A stretch of DNA of 64,000 nucleotides from an uncultured Pseudoxanthomonas sp. (GCA_937975725.1 CALJUL010000047.1:11422-75421); one strand, 5' to 3'. Positions 10,436 through 22,246 are shown, counted from the first letter of the stretch. Numbers and translations are program-made. The notes: a model not told the origin generated them from the letters alone.

Positions 10436-11323
10436 TCAGCTCACCCAGCCACCGATCACGAATACCGCCAGCAGCGCCAGCCACAGCAGCAGGATGCGCC
10501 AGACCAGGCTCATCGCGTCGCGCAGTTCGGGCAGTTCGCGCATCGCCTGCACCATGCCTTCCTCGGCGTATTCCTCGGCCTCTTCGGCCAGTTCGCTGCG
10601 CACGCTGGCGCGGGCGGCATGGCCGAGGAAGGCGGTGGACAGGCGCCAGCGGTTGCCCTGCGCCTCGCGCCAGGCGCTGGCGACGGTGTCGAAGCTGCCC
10701 ACCAGCGCCATCGCCAGCGTCATCAACTGCGCGACCGGCCAGTCGAGCGCAGTGTGCAGGAGGTCGGCGCCGGCGCGGTTCGGGCCGGGCAGTTCCTGCG
10801 CGAACGCGCCCTGGCTGGACAGCCAGGCGAGCCGGTACAGCAGCGCTCCTACCGGGCCGAGCAGCAGGAACCAGAACAGCACGCCGAACCACCGGTGCAG
10901 GGCGTTGCGGAACACCGCCTCCACCAGCGACGCGCCGTCCGGCGACACGTCGCCGGCCAGGCCGAGGCGCGCGATGGCCTCGCGCCGCGTGGCGGCATCG
11001 TGGGCGTCGATGACGGCTTCGACATCGACATCCAAGTCGCGCGGGCCCCAGGCATAGACCAGCACGGCAATGTCGAACAGCAGGCCGACCAGTCCGTACA
11101 GCGGCTCGTCCAGCGCCCATTGCAGCAGCGCCACCGGCAGCAGCACCGGGACCAGCGCCAGGGCGATGCCGTAGCGACCGCGCCAAGTCCCTTCGCCGGT
11201 GTGCCGGTCCAGCCAGCGCAGCCAGCCGCCGTACCAGGCGTACTGGCGCGCGGACGTGACCAGCACGGGCGCCACATGCCCCAGTACCAACGCGACCACG
11301 ACGGCAACCAGGGTGACGGACAT
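10436..11323 (-). CDS. ampE: AmpE-like inner membrane protein (CobD/CbiB fold)
   Basis: 295 residues, close to E. coli AmpE. It has several hydrophobic helices and the family's cytoplasmic segment VYAWGPRDLDVDVEAVIDA near residue 100. AmpE is linked to beta-lactamase induction and cell-wall signalling, but its biochemical activity is not established. No ampD is adjacent: the upstream genes are nudC and erpA, with gaps of 38 and 16 bases, so this is the distal gene of a probable operon. The start is the ATG giving MSVTLVAVVVALVLG. Confidence 0.75.
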   Translation of the reverse strand: MSVTLVAVVVALVLGHVAPVLVTSARQYAWYGGWLRWLDRHTGEGTWRGRYGIALALVPVLLPVALLQWALDEPLYGLVGLLFDIAVLVYAWGPRDLDVDVEAVIDAHDAATRREAIARLGLAGDVSPDGASLVEAVFRNALHRWFGVLFWFLLLGPVGALLYRLAWLSSQGAFAQELPGPNRAGADLLHTALDWPVAQLMTLAMALVGSFDTVASAWREAQGNRWRLSTAFLGHAARASVRSELAEEAEEYAEEGMVQAMRELPELRDAMSLVWRILLLWLALLAVFVIGGWVS

Positions 11324-11361
11324 GCGGGTTCCTCCGGCGCGGATTCTAGCGTGGCGGCGCG

Positions 11362-12285
11362 TTAATGCCGGGTCTCGGCAACGGCGGCGTGCCAGTGTTC
11401 GATCAGCGCGCGGGCGATGGAGATGGAAGGCGACAGCAGCAGGCCCTCGCCGTCGTCGCGGCCATCGCGCGCCAGCGCGGCGTCGATCTCCTCCCATTCG
11501 AACCAGCGCGCGTCCTCCAGTTCGCCGTCCACGCACGGCGGGTCGGGTTCGCCGACGGCGCTGAAGCCGAGCATCAGCGCGCCCGGGAACGGCCACGGCT
11601 GCGCCGCCAGGTAACGGCATTCGCGCACGCGCACCTGGGTCTCCTCCAGCACCTCGCGCACGACGGTCTGCTCCAGCGTCTCGCCGGGCTCGACGAAGCC
11701 GGCGATCACCGAATACCGCCGCGGCGGCCAGGCGCTCTGCCGCCCCAGCAGCAGGCGCCGGCCGTCGCTGACGGCCACGATCACCGCCGGGTCCACGCGC
11801 GGGTAATGGTCCTTGCCGCACTGCGTGCAATGGGCGATGTAGCCGGCGCGGCGGAAGGTGATGCGTCCACCGCAGGCGCTGCAGAAGCCGGTGACCGACT
11901 GCCAGTGCAGCAGCGCGCGCGCCATCGCGAACACGCCGGACTCGAACGGCGGCCAGGCCGCCGCGGCGCGGCGCAGGTCGATGCGCGACGGCGCCTGGAA
12001 GGCATGGTGCGCCGCGTGCGCGGCGAACCATGCAGTGCCGTCGCGCAGGCCGAGGAACAGGCTGGCGCCAGGCCCGCCGCCCAGTTCCGCGCCGGTCGGC
12101 GCCAGCAGCGCGCCGGCCGCGTCGGCGCCGGCGCGGCCTTCCTCGTCCAGCAGCAGCACGCGCGCGCCGGGCCACAGGCCGGCGAGCGCCTCGGCGTCGT
12201 CGCGCAGCGCATCGGCGCGGTCCAGCGTGTCGCCGGCGAAGGCGAAGCCGGAAAGCGCGGGCGGGGGAACGGAGCGGCCTGTCAC
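11362..12285 (-). CDS. nudC: NAD(+) diphosphatase (Nudix)
   Basis: 307 residues. It hydrolyses NADH to NMNH and AMP and can remove NAD caps from RNA. Two Cys pairs (CSAC and CTQC, about residues 137-158) form the NudC zinc ribbon. The Nudix box is visible as GFVEPGETLEQTVVREVLEE. The downstream Gln-rich motif that defines NADH specificity is seen as YLAAQPWPFP. The gene lies 16 bases after erpA and 38 bases before ampE on the same strand. Confidence 0.93.
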   Translation of the reverse strand: MTGRSVPPPALSGFAFAGDTLDRADALRDDAEALAGLWPGARVLLLDEEGRAGADAAGALLAPTGAELGGGPGASLFLGLRDGTAWFAAHAAHHAFQAPSRIDLRRAAAAWPPFESGVFAMARALLHWQSVTGFCSACGGRITFRRAGYIAHCTQCGKDHYPRVDPAVIVAVSDGRRLLLGRQSAWPPRRYSVIAGFVEPGETLEQTVVREVLEETQVRVRECRYLAAQPWPFPGALMLGFSAVGEPDPPCVDGELEDARWFEWEEIDAALARDGRDDGEGLLLSPSISIARALIEHWHAAVAETRH

Positions 12286-12301
12286 GCGGGGCAGGCCGGG
12301 A

Positions 12302-12688
12302 TCACATGCTGAAACTGCTGCCGCAGCCGCAGGTGGTGCGGGCGTTGGGGTTGCGGATGACGAACTGCGCGCCCTGCAGGCTTTCGCTGTAGTCCACTTC
12401 CGCGCCCATCAGGTATTGCAGGCTGAGCGGATCGACCAGCAGCGACACGCCGTCGGTGTCCACGGCCACGTCGTCCTCGGCGCGGTTCTCGTCGAACTCG
12501 AAGCCGTACTGGAAGCCCGAGCAGCCGCCGCCCTGGATGTAGACGCGCAGCGCCAGCGCCGCGTTGCCTTCCTCCTGGATCAGCTCGCGCACCTTGGCGG
12601 CCGCGGCCGGAGTGAAGTCCAGCGGGCGGTCGATCGACTGGTAGTCCGGCGCGGCCGGCGCCGAGGGCAGGGAAACGACGGTGGTCAT
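12302..12688 (-). CDS. erpA: Iron-sulfur cluster insertion protein ErpA
   Basis: 128 residues, A-type Fe-S carrier. The three cluster-binding Cys are present: one in GGGCSGFQY and two in TCGCGSSF near the C-terminus. The N-terminal extension (~20 residues) before [15 protein letters not shown] is common in this order. It delivers Fe-S clusters to apo-targets such as isoprenoid-synthesis enzymes. It sits between the bactofilin block and nudC, all on the minus strand with gaps under 40 bases. Confidence 0.95.
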   Translation of the reverse strand: MTTVVSLPSAPAAPDYQSIDRPLDFTPAAAAKVRELIQEEGNAALALRVYIQGGGCSGFQYGFEFDENRAEDDVAVDTDGVSLLVDPLSLQYLMGAEVDYSESLQGAQFVIRNPNARTTCGCGSSFSM

Positions 12689-12725
12689 GGCGGAAGGATG
12701 GGGGCTTGCGGCAGGCAGTTCAAGC

Positions 12726-13448
12726 TCATTGCGCGCCGGCGCCCGCGCCTTCCTTGGCCGCCGCTTGCGCCCACGGGAAGGATTGCTCGACGGCCGCGCC
12801 GTTCTGCGGCACTACGCGCGCGACCACGCGCACGGGCTTGAAGCCCGGCGGCAGCAGCAGGTCGCCTTCCACCTGCTGGAAATACTTGAAGGAATACGGC
12901 ACGCCGGGCGCGCCGGGCTGCTGGCGCAAATCGACCCAGGCCAGCCGGCGCAGCCTGCCGTCCTGGGTGCCTTCCACCGACACCAGCAGGCGGCCGGCGT
13001 TGACCGCGCCGCGGTTGAGGTTCTGGGTGAGGGTGGCGGTGAAGTGCCAGGCCTGCGCGTCCTGCGGCTGCAGGGTGAATTCGTGCACCGACAGGCCGCG
13101 GCGCTGCGCGGTGGCGCCGACGAAGCGCTCGTAGAAAGCCACGTCGGCGCGCAGGCCGGCGATCTCCTCGTCGCGCTCGGCCAGCGCGGCCTGCAGGTCG
13201 TGATTGGCGTCGCGGCTGATCTGCTCCGAGCGCGCCAGGGTCGCCGCCTGCTGCTCCAGTTCGTCCACCCGCGCCTGCTGGGCGCGCCACTGGGCGGGGG
13301 TGGGCTCGCTGCCGGCCGGCGCGGGAGCGAAGGTGCGCCACAGCCCCCAGCCGCCGGACAGCAGACCAAAGGCCAGCACCGCCCACAGCACGGGGCGCCC
13401 GATCAGCACCGGGGGCGGGACGCTGGGAGGCACGGGCCGGGAATCCAT
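12726..13448 (-). CDS. DUF6776-like single-pass membrane protein, downstream copy
   Basis: 240 residues from the ATG giving [11 protein letters not shown] Pro-rich cytoplasmic head is followed by one membrane helix ([16 protein letters not shown]), a coiled-coil rich in Gln/Glu/Arg (about residues 55-110, with [20 protein letters not shown]), then a beta-rich C-terminal domain. It is a paralogue of the gene at 13925-14659; the coiled-coil and the VAFYER/GATA motifs match closely. A bactofilin lies between them. The family name is from memory and should be confirmed. Confidence 0.7.
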   Translation of the reverse strand: MDSRPVPPSVPPPVLIGRPVLWAVLAFGLLSGGWGLWRTFAPAPAGSEPTPAQWRAQQARVDELEQQAATLARSEQISRDANHDLQAALAERDEEIAGLRADVAFYERFVGATAQRRGLSVHEFTLQPQDAQAWHFTATLTQNLNRGAVNAGRLLVSVEGTQDGRLRRLAWVDLRQQPGAPGVPYSFKYFQQVEGDLLLPPGFKPVRVVARVVPQNGAAVEQSFPWAQAAAKEGAGAGAQ

Positions 13449-13494
13449 GGCGCCGGAGCATAGCGCGGCGCTTCCCAGCCGCCTCTGAACGGGC

Positions 13495-13923
13495 TCAGGC
13501 GTCGGCGGTGGCCAGGGCCGCGGGGACGGGCTGGCCAACCGCCGGCACGGCCGCGGCGTCGGCGTGGACCAGGCGGCCGGTCAACTGCGCGCCGGCGCTC
13601 ATCTCCACCACGCGGTAGTGCAGATTGCCCTGCACGCGCGCCTTGGCGGCCAGTTCGATGCGCTCGTCGGCGTGCACGTCGCCGGCCATGCGGCCGTTGA
13701 TGACCACCACCGGCGCCCGCACTTCGCCCTCGATGCTGCCCTGCTCGGCCAGCGTCAGCACCGCGCGCTCGCCGTCTTCGGCGACCACCTTGCCCTGGAT
13801 GTGCCCTTCCACGTACAGGCCGCCGCTGAACACCACGTCGCCGCGGATGGTCACTTGCGGGCCGATCAGGGTGTCGATGGGGCCCACGTCGGGGCGGATG
13901 GGCTTGGGGGTCTTGAACTTCAT
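13495..13923 (-). CDS. Bactofilin (polymer-forming cytoskeletal protein)
   Basis: 142 residues. The central ~100 residues are the bactofilin right-handed beta-helix, seen as repeats of G-x-(V/I)-x-G patterns (GDVVFSGGLYVEGHIQGKV; EGEVRAPVVVINGRMAGDV). It has short disordered tails. Bactofilins polymerise without nucleotide beneath the membrane and position cell-wall or polar machinery. No M23 peptidase is adjacent, unlike many bactofilin loci. Instead the gene is flanked on both sides by related membrane coiled-coil proteins, and starts one base after the upstream one stops. Confidence 0.93.
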   Translation of the reverse strand: MKFKTPKPIRPDVGPIDTLIGPQVTIRGDVVFSGGLYVEGHIQGKVVAEDGERAVLTLAEQGSIEGEVRAPVVVINGRMAGDVHADERIELAAKARVQGNLHYRVVEMSAGAQLTGRLVHADAAAVPAVGQPVPAALATADA

Positions 13924-13924
13924 T

Positions 13925-14659
13925 TCACTTGCCTCCTGCGGCGGTGGCGGTCTTCCAGTCGAAGGCCTGCTCCACCGACGCGTCCTGGCCGCTCAGCGTC
14001 ACCTTGACGCGCTGCGGCGTGAATCCGGGCGGCAACATCACGTTGCCGTCGAGTTGCTGGAAGTAGCGGAACGAATACGCCTGCCCCGGCGCGTCGCGCC
14101 GCTGGTGCAGTTCGTCCCAGGCGACCGCGGCCAGCTTGCCGTCGCGCACGCCTTCCACGCTGAAGCGCATCTGCCCCTGGCTGATGGCGGCGCGGTTGAG
14201 CGTCTGCGTCAGCATGATCTGGTAGCGCCAGGCGCCGCCGGCCTCGGGCTCGAACTCGGCCACGTGCACGTTCAGCCCCTTGCGCGGGCCGGTCGCGCCC
14301 ACCAGGCGTTCGTAGAAGGCCACGTCGGCGCGCAGCGCGGCGATCTCCTCGTCGCGCTCGGCCAGCATGGCCTGCACCTCGGCGTTGGCGGCACGGCTGA
14401 TCTGGTCCGAGCGCGCCAGGGTGGATTCGCGCTGGGCCAGTTCGCGCTGGCGTTCGCGGGTCTGGTCGAGCTGCGCGCGCGTCTCGGCAAGTTCCTTGCG
14501 CGCCTGCGCCAGCCGCGGCGCCGCCGTGTGGCTGGCCGCCCACCAGGTCGCCGCCACGCTGGCGGCCCAGGCCAGCGCCAGCAGCCAGCCCGTGCCGCGG
14601 CGGCGCACCGCGGCATCGCGCGGCACGATCCGGTAACGGGAAGGAGGATGCGCGGACAT
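13925..14659 (-). CDS. DUF6776-like single-pass membrane protein, upstream copy
   Basis: 244 residues from MSAHPPSRYRIV; a GTG eight codons upstream is possible but no better supported. The layout is a short basic head, a membrane helix (WLLALAWAASVAATWWAA), a long coiled-coil with heptad-like Leu/Ala spacing, then a beta-rich extracytoplasmic domain. It is paralogous to 12726-13448. It ends one base before the bactofilin start, so the two are translationally coupled, which points to a physical partnership, perhaps membrane anchoring of the polymer. Confidence 0.7.
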   Translation of the reverse strand: MSAHPPSRYRIVPRDAAVRRRGTGWLLALAWAASVAATWWAASHTAAPRLAQARKELAETRAQLDQTRERQRELAQRESTLARSDQISRAANAEVQAMLAERDEEIAALRADVAFYERLVGATGPRKGLNVHVAEFEPEAGGAWRYQIMLTQTLNRAAISQGQMRFSVEGVRDGKLAAVAWDELHQRRDAPGQAYSFRYFQQLDGNVMLPPGFTPQRVKVTLSGQDASVEQAFDWKTATAAGGK

Positions 14660-14758
14660 GACGGACAGGCGGCGGCGCGACACTCAGCCGGCAGCCAGAC
14701 GGGGCCCCTATACTCGCCGCGATGGCGGAAGCCGACGAGTTTAACGGGAGCGGCCGGA

Positions 14759-15382
14759 ATGTCCGAAGCGCATCTTTTCGTAATTGGGATCCTGTTGGCA
14801 TGGATGGCCGGGATCCGCGTCTACCTGACGGTGTTCGGCCTGGGCCTGGCTGGTGCGCTGGGCTGGCTGGACCTGCCCCCGGCCCTGCAGGTCACCCAGT
14901 CGTGGTGGGTACTGGGCACGTCCGGCGCGCTGGCGCTGACGGAGTTCTTCGCCGACAAGATTCCCGGGGTCGATTCGGGCTGGGACCTGTTGCAGACGCT
15001 GGCGCGGGTGCCGGCCGGGGCGTTCCTGGCCGCGGCCACGCTCTCGCCCGACGGCCAGCTCAGCGGCGGCGCGCTGGCCGCCGGCGCCGGCGTGGCGCTG
15101 ACCAGCCACCTGCTGAAGACCGGCTCGCGCGCCCTGATGAACACCTCGCCCGAGCCGGTCAGCAACTGGACCGCCTCGGTCGCCGAGGACACCTTGGTGA
15201 TGGGCGGTCTGGCGTTGGCCTTTGCCCACCCCTGGATTGCGTTGTCACTGGTAGTGGGCGTGTCCGTGATCGCGGCGCTGGTCGTCTGGTGGATCTGGCG
15301 CAAGGTCACGCGCGGGCTGAAACGCCTGCTGCAACCCGCACCCGCGGCGACGGACGCCGTGCCCCCCACCTTCGGCCGATGA
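14759..15382 (+). CDS. DUF4126 family membrane protein
   Basis: 207 residues with about five hydrophobic segments. The family signature region GIRVYLTVFGLGLAGALGW and EFFADKIPGVDSGWD is visible. The ATG at 14759 is chosen because a GGGAG site precedes it by 8 bases; a candidate -10 box TATACT lies at 14709-14714. It is divergent from the bactofilin operon. No function is established for the family. Confidence 0.85.
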   Translation: MSEAHLFVIGILLAWMAGIRVYLTVFGLGLAGALGWLDLPPALQVTQSWWVLGTSGALALTEFFADKIPGVDSGWDLLQTLARVPAGAFLAAATLSPDGQLSGGALAAGAGVALTSHLLKTGSRALMNTSPEPVSNWTASVAEDTLVMGGLALAFAHPWIALSLVVGVSVIAALVVWWIWRKVTRGLKRLLQPAPAATDAVPPTFGR

Positions 15383-15464
15383 CAGTCCTGCGGCCATCGG
15401 AGATCATGGATTGCCTCCGCCCGCGGACTTCATCGCATAATGAGGCTCAGCTTGGGGAAGCCTG

Positions 15465-17362
15465 ATGTCCACCGTCGATCCCACATCCCGCGCTCAGGAT
15501 GAACCTTCGCGTTCGCGCCTGCGCGCCGAGACGCCGCCGGCGCATTACTGGCGCCGCTGGACGGGGGACGCACCCGCCGAGGATCCCGAGGAAGCGCCCG
15601 CGGCCGCGGAGCCGGCGATGACGCCACCCTCCCCGCCCCAGGACGCCCTGCCGCCGCTGCCGCCCACCGGCGGCGACGCCGCGCCCGCGCCGCTGGACAA
15701 GGACGCGCCCGGCCCGGCCGATCCCGATTCGCCCTACCGCGTGCTGATCGTCGAGGACGACCGCGGCCAGGCGCTGTTCGCGCAGAGCGTGCTGCACGGC
15801 GCCGGCATGCAGGCCGAAGTGCAGATGCAGGCCGACGGCCTGCTGGACGCGATGCGCCGGTTCCGCCCCGACCTGGTGCTGATGGACCTGCACATGCCGG
15901 GCAAGGACGGCATGTCGCTGACCGTGCTGCTGCGGCAGCAGCCCGAATACCTGCACCTGCCGATCGTGTTCCTCACCGGCGACCCCGACCCGGAGCGCCA
16001 GTTCGAAGTGTTGGAGAGCGGCGCCGACGATTTCCTCAACAAGCCCATCCGCCCGCGCCACCTGATTGCGGCGGTGTCCAACCGCATCCAGCGCGCGCGC
16101 CTGGTCCAGCAGGCGAAGGCGGCGCCGCACCCCAGCGTCAACACCGACACCGGCCTGCCCACGCGCTCGTTCGTGCTGCAGCAGTTGACCGACGCGCTGA
16201 AGCGGGAGACTCCCGGCGGCCTGTTCTTCATCGAGGTCAGCAGCGCGCTGAGCCTGCGCGAGCGCTACGGCTACGCGGTGTTCGAGCACCTGATGAACCA
16301 GGCCGGCCGCCAGTTGGCCGCATGCGCGTCGCCGCACCCGGTCGCGCGCCTGAACGACAACAGCTTCCTGATGCTGGCCGAAAGCGTGGACGAGGGCACG
16401 CTGGCCGCGCTGGCCCAGCAGTTGCGCGACGGCCTGACCGGCCACGATTTCCAGGCGCGCGCCGACGAGCCCCTCAAACTGCGCGGCGCCATCGGCTACA
16501 CCGCCCTGTCGCTGGGCTTCGCCGACGCCGGCAGCGCGCTGGAGGCCACCGAGCGCGCCGTACTTCAAGCGCGCCTGAAGCCCGAGAGCATGACCGCCTA
16601 CGCGCCCGCGCAGGTGGAGGAGGACGCGCCGCGCATCTCGCTGGACGACGGCCGCTTCGAACTGGCCTACCAGCCCATCGTCGCCGTCGCCGGCAGCGAA
16701 CAGGCGCAATACCAGGTGCTGCTGCGCCTGCGCCAGCCGGACGGCTCGCTGTTGCCGGCCTCGCAGGTGATCCCGGCGGCCGAATCCGCCGGCGGCATCG
16801 CCCAGATCGACCACTGGGTGCTGGAGCACGCCCTGTACGTACTGGCCGAACGGCAGGCGCAGGGGCCGTCGCTGCGCCTGTTCGTCTCGCAGTCGCCGCG
16901 CACGCTGGCGCGCGAGACGCACGCGCAGTGGCTGCTGGACACGCTGCGCGATCGCGGCATCGAAGGCACTTCGCTGGTCATCGACCTGCGCCTGGCCGAC
17001 GCGCTCATCCATACCGTCACCCTGCGCCAGTTCTGCCAGCAGTTGATGCCGGCCGGGGTGCAGTTCTGCCTGAGCCAGTTCGAGCCCGGCAGCGAGGCCA
17101 ACGCCCTGCTGACGCAGTTGCCGCTGGGCTTCGTGCGGGTGGCCAGCAAGTACGCCGCCGCGCACAACGATCCCAAGCTGCGCGACCAGTTGCGCGGCGT
17201 GATCGACGACGCGCACCGCCAGGGCCTGCAGGTGATCGGCCAGCAGATCGAGGACCCGCAGGCCGCCGCCGCGATGTGGATGGGCGGCGTCGACTTCATC
17301 CAGGGCAACCTGGTGCAGGCGGTGGGCAGCGAGCTGGGCTTCGACTTCCACAACGCGGTGCT

Positions 17363-17366
<4 letters not shown>
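15465..17366 (+). CDS. Response regulator with degenerate GGDEF and EAL domains
   Basis: 633 residues. A Pro/Ala-rich head (1-90) is followed by a REC domain (about 91-210) with the acidic pair at 97-99, phospho-acceptor Asp141 (LVLMDLHMPGKDG) and Lys193. The GGDEF domain (about 225-385) has RLNDNSF in place of the catalytic motif. The EAL domain (about 392-633) has QVLLRL at 417-422 in place of EALxR and lacks the DDFGTG metal loop. It is therefore unlikely to make or degrade c-di-GMP and more likely acts as a phosphorylation-controlled binding protein, like FimX. Its stop overlaps the GTG of the hybrid kinase that follows. Confidence 0.9.
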
Positions 17367-19837
<2,471 letters not shown>

Positions 19838-19844
19838 CGGGTCG

Positions 19845-20315
19845 TCAGTCGTCCAGCTTGGTCAGCAGGTAGTTCGGCTCGCCGATGCGATCGATCAGCG
19901 ATAGCTGGGTCTCCAGCCAGTCGATGTGCTCTTCTTCCGAATCCAGGATGTCGGCCAGCAACTGCCGGCTGACGTAGTCGCCCACGCTCTCGCAGTACTT
20001 GATGCCCTCGCGCAGCAGCGGCAGGGCCTCGCTCTCCAGCGCCAGATCGCACTCCAGCAATTCGCGCGGCGCCTCGCCGATGCGCAGCTTGCCCAGCGCC
20101 TGGAAGTTCGGCAGGCCGTCGAGGAACAGGATGCGCTCCGACAGCTTGTCGGCGTGCTTCATCTCGTCGATGGATTCCTTGTACTCGTGCTCGGCCAGTT
20201 CCTTCAGGCCCCAGTTCTTCAGCATCTTGGCGTGCAGGAAGTACTGGTTGATCGCGGTCAGCTCGTTGTAGAGCGCCTTGTTGAGATAGTCGATGACCTT
20301 GGGATCGCCTTTCAT
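19845..20315 (-). CDS. bfr: Bacterioferritin
   Basis: 156 residues, the normal size. It stores iron in a 24-subunit haem-containing shell. The four-helix bundle carries ferroxidase ligands ([43 protein letters not shown]), and the haem Met ligand is in the IDEMKHADK helix region. It is convergent with the hybrid kinase (gap of 7 bases). The upstream gene on the same strand is bfd, 122 bases away, so iron storage and release sit together. Confidence 0.95.
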   Translation of the reverse strand: MKGDPKVIDYLNKALYNELTAINQYFLHAKMLKNWGLKELAEHEYKESIDEMKHADKLSERILFLDGLPNFQALGKLRIGEAPRELLECDLALESEALPLLREGIKYCESVGDYVSRQLLADILDSEEEHIDWLETQLSLIDRIGEPNYLLTKLDD

Positions 20316-20437
20316 GGCCGTTCTCCGTGGGGGAAGACGGGCGCAAGGTTAGCCGCTCCGCGCCCCAGGCGACGGAACGCGAATCGTGTTCATCTCGATG
20401 CGGAGGGGGAACCCGCCGCCCATAGGCGGCCCCGCGC

Positions 20438-20647
20438 TCAGGCGGCGTGGGAGAGGAGGATCGGGAACAGCGGCTCGCGCTGGGCGGCATGCACGCCGTC
20501 CAGGACCGACGAGGCGGTTTCCAGGCAACTGCCGCAGTTGGCGCCGCAGCCGGTACGCATGGTGAGCTCGGCCACCGTCGAACAGCCATTGGCGGCGGCT
20601 TCGAGGATCTGGCGTTCGGTCACGCCATTGCAGATGCAGACGTACAC
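20438..20647 (-). CDS. bfd: Bacterioferritin-associated ferredoxin
   Basis: 69 residues from a GTG. The four Cys of the [2Fe-2S] site are in VCICNGV and GCGANCGSC. Bfd reduces and mobilises iron from bacterioferritin. The GTG at 20647 is chosen over a TTG 69 bases upstream for two reasons. Family members begin with (M)YVCICNGV. The longer form would also run through the Fur box and the -35 TTGACA, placing the start codon inside the promoter. A Fur-repressed promoter immediately upstream fits induction under iron starvation. Confidence 0.9.
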   Translation of the reverse strand: MYVCICNGVTERQILEAAANGCSTVAELTMRTGCGANCGSCLETASSVLDGVHAAQREPLFPILLSHAA

Positions 20648-20700
20648 GGCGGCGGCGGTGTGTCGGGCGCGGAACGGCCCGGGGCCTATTTGAATACGGA

Positions 20701-20715
20701 TGAGAATGATTGTCA
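20701..20715. promoter_or_regulatory. Fur box and bfd promoter
   Basis: TGAGAATGATTGTCA matches the 7-1-7 Fur consensus TGATAATnATTATCA at 12 of 14 positions. On the minus strand a TTGACA -35 hexamer (20711-20716) overlaps it, with an AT-rich TATTCAAAT stretch following as the likely -10 area. The box lies before bfd and overlaps the last codon of rppH. Confidence 0.8.
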
Positions 20716-21303
20716 ATTATTCGCAGGCTCGCCACCGCCCTGCCGCCGCCCCGGGCGCGGCCGGCCACGCCGCCGCCCCTCCTGGACCCGCACTCCCGGC
20801 AACTGCGGCGGAATCGCCTGCGGCCCCGCCACCCCCCGGGCCAACGCCGCCAGATGCTCCAGCGCCCGGGCATAGACCCGTCGCTTGAACATGACCACGT
20901 GTTCCACCGGGTACCAGAAATCCACCCAGCGCCAGTGGTCGAACTCGGGGCTCTCGGTGACGTCCAGCCGCACGTGGGCCTCGTCTCCCACCAGCCGCAG
21001 CAGGAACCACACCTGCTTCTGGCCGATGCAGACCTGGCGCTCGTTGCGACGGATCGCGCGCGGCGGCAGCCGATAGCGCAGCCAGCCCGGCGTCGTGCCC
21101 AGCACTTCCACGTGCTCGGGCAGCAACCCGGTCTCCTCGCGCAGCTCGCGGTACATGGCCTCGACCGGCGTCTCGTCGGTGTTCATGCCGCCCTGCGGGA
21201 ACTGCCAGCCGTCCCGGCGCACCCGGCGCGCCCAGAACACCCGGCCGTCAGGACGCATCAACACGATGCCGACGTTGGGTCGGTAACCGTCCGGATCGAT
21301 CAC
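20713..21303 (-). CDS. rppH: RNA pyrophosphohydrolase
   Basis: 196 residues. It removes pyrophosphate from 5'-triphosphate mRNA and starts RNA decay. The opening [14 protein letters not shown] and the Nudix box [20 protein letters not shown] are characteristic. The C-terminal ~30 residues are an Arg/Gly/Pro-rich tail that may bind RNA or partners. The stop codon at 20713-20715 falls inside the Fur box of bfd. Confidence 0.95.
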   Translation of the reverse strand: MIDPDGYRPNVGIVLMRPDGRVFWARRVRRDGWQFPQGGMNTDETPVEAMYRELREETGLLPEHVEVLGTTPGWLRYRLPPRAIRRNERQVCIGQKQVWFLLRLVGDEAHVRLDVTESPEFDHWRWVDFWYPVEHVVMFKRRVYARALEHLAALARGVAGPQAIPPQLPGVRVQEGRRRGRPRPGRRQGGGEPANN

Positions 21304-21377
21304 GATGCGGACTCCATAAATCTACTGTCTCGGACTCTGCCACGCCCCGCCACGCTGGACAAGCGCGCCGCCCGCAG

Positions 21378-21406
21378 TTGACAGGCAGGGGGCGGAAATG
21401 AAGAAT
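21378..21406 (+). promoter_or_regulatory. Probable promoter of tRNA-Met
   Basis: A perfect TTGACA (21378-21383) and an AAGAAT hexamer (21401-21406) with 17-base spacing lie 14 bases before the mature tRNA 5' end. Confidence 0.55.
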
Positions 21407-21419
21407 ACGCGGTTCGCGA

Positions 21420-21496
21420 GGCTATGTAGCTCAGCCGGTTAGAGCACAGCACTCATAATGCTGGGGTCGGTGGTTCGAGTCCACCCATAGCCACCA
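21420..21496 (+). tRNA. tRNA-Met (anticodon CAT), elongator type
   Basis: 77 bases. The acceptor arms GGCTATG (21420-21426) and CATAGCC (21486-21492) pair fully and are followed by encoded ACCA. The anticodon stem CAGCA/TGCTG encloses the loop CTCATAA. The T arm carries GGTTCGAGTCC. An elongator identity is preferred over initiator because the acceptor stem is fully paired. A tRNA-Ile with lysidine-modified CAT is less likely given the similarity to enterobacterial metT-type genes. Confidence 0.95.
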
Positions 21497-21523
21497 CGCG
21501 GAAGTCCCGAGACAGTCCAATCA

Positions 21524-21565
21524 AGGTCGGAAAGCCCAACGAAATCAAGGCTTCCGGCCTTTTTT
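21524..21565 (+). terminator. Rho-independent terminator after tRNA-Met
   Basis: The arm at 21524-21536 pairs with GGCTTCCGGCCT at 21549-21560, with one bulge and one G-T pair. A run of six T follows directly. Confidence 0.8.
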
Positions 21566-21662
21566 GTGTCCGCGATAGTCTGCAGACATCCGCTGCAAGC
21601 CGGCGGTAACTCCGGCGGTAGATGGCAGCCGTCCGGATTGTTACCGCCAAGGAACTTAAGGC

Positions 21663-22054
21663 ATGCCTCTCACCGATGCCGCCATTCGCAACACGAAGTC
21701 TGAAAAAACCCCTCAGATTGCGTGATGGAAGGGTCTACCTGATCCTCTTAGGTCAGATGGCGCGCGCTGGTGGCGGCTGAATTACCGACGCCCTGTTCAG
21801 GCAAGCGGAACACCCTCGGCGCGTGTACCGGCCCCGATACAGGCCTTGCAGAGGCGCGAGCTGAGCGAGATCGGGCTCGCAAACAGCTCGCCGCGGAGAT
21901 TGATCCTGAAGAACATCGGAAGGCAGAGCAGTCTGCCGGCACCGAACGAGCCTGCAATAGATTTGAGGCCATCACGCGAATGGCTGCCATAAAGGCTCAT
22001 GGCTGGAACGACAGCCATAAAGCAGGAAAGCAGGTTCGTTCACATGTGGACTGA
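21663..22054 (+). pseudogene. Decayed P4-type tyrosine integrase, N-terminal part
   Basis: An ATG at 21663 begins MPLTDAAIRNTKSEKTPQ, the usual start of DUF4102-containing P4-type integrases. The rest of the family pattern follows in shifting frames: GARWWRLNYR near 21760, then GKRNTLG and PDTGLAEARAERDRARKQL, then IDPEEHRKAEQSA. At least two frameshifts and a stop interrupt it. The catalytic domain (R-H-R-Y) is missing altogether. Together with the tRNA-Met 166 bases upstream, this marks an old integration site. Confidence 0.75.
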
Positions 22055-22246
22055 TCCGCCCTTTGTGGCACGTGCCCCATCCGATAACCCTTCGGCCTTC
22101 GGATTGGCACACGCAGGAGGATGGAACCAAGCCCTGGAAGTCCCAAGTTGAGGTACAGGGACTATCCGTTGACATCGTCAACTAGATCGATCCAAACTCG
22201 GGATACGTCGAGGCACCCAAGGATGGTGCCGTGATGGAGGCTGAGC
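22055..22246. other. Non-coding remnant between integrase and glucokinase
   Basis: No gene is recognisable. A short imperfect hairpin (CCGATAACCCTTCGG and neighbouring CCTTCGGATTGG, about 22080-22107) is the only structure seen. The stretch is less GC-rich than its surroundings and is probably leftover mobile-element DNA. Confidence 0.4.

Noticed and set aside
21453..21650. A 65-residue open frame on the minus strand over tRNA-Met ending MGGLEPPTPAL
   Set aside because: It is the antisense of the tRNA; this ending is a well-known false protein produced by tRNA genes.
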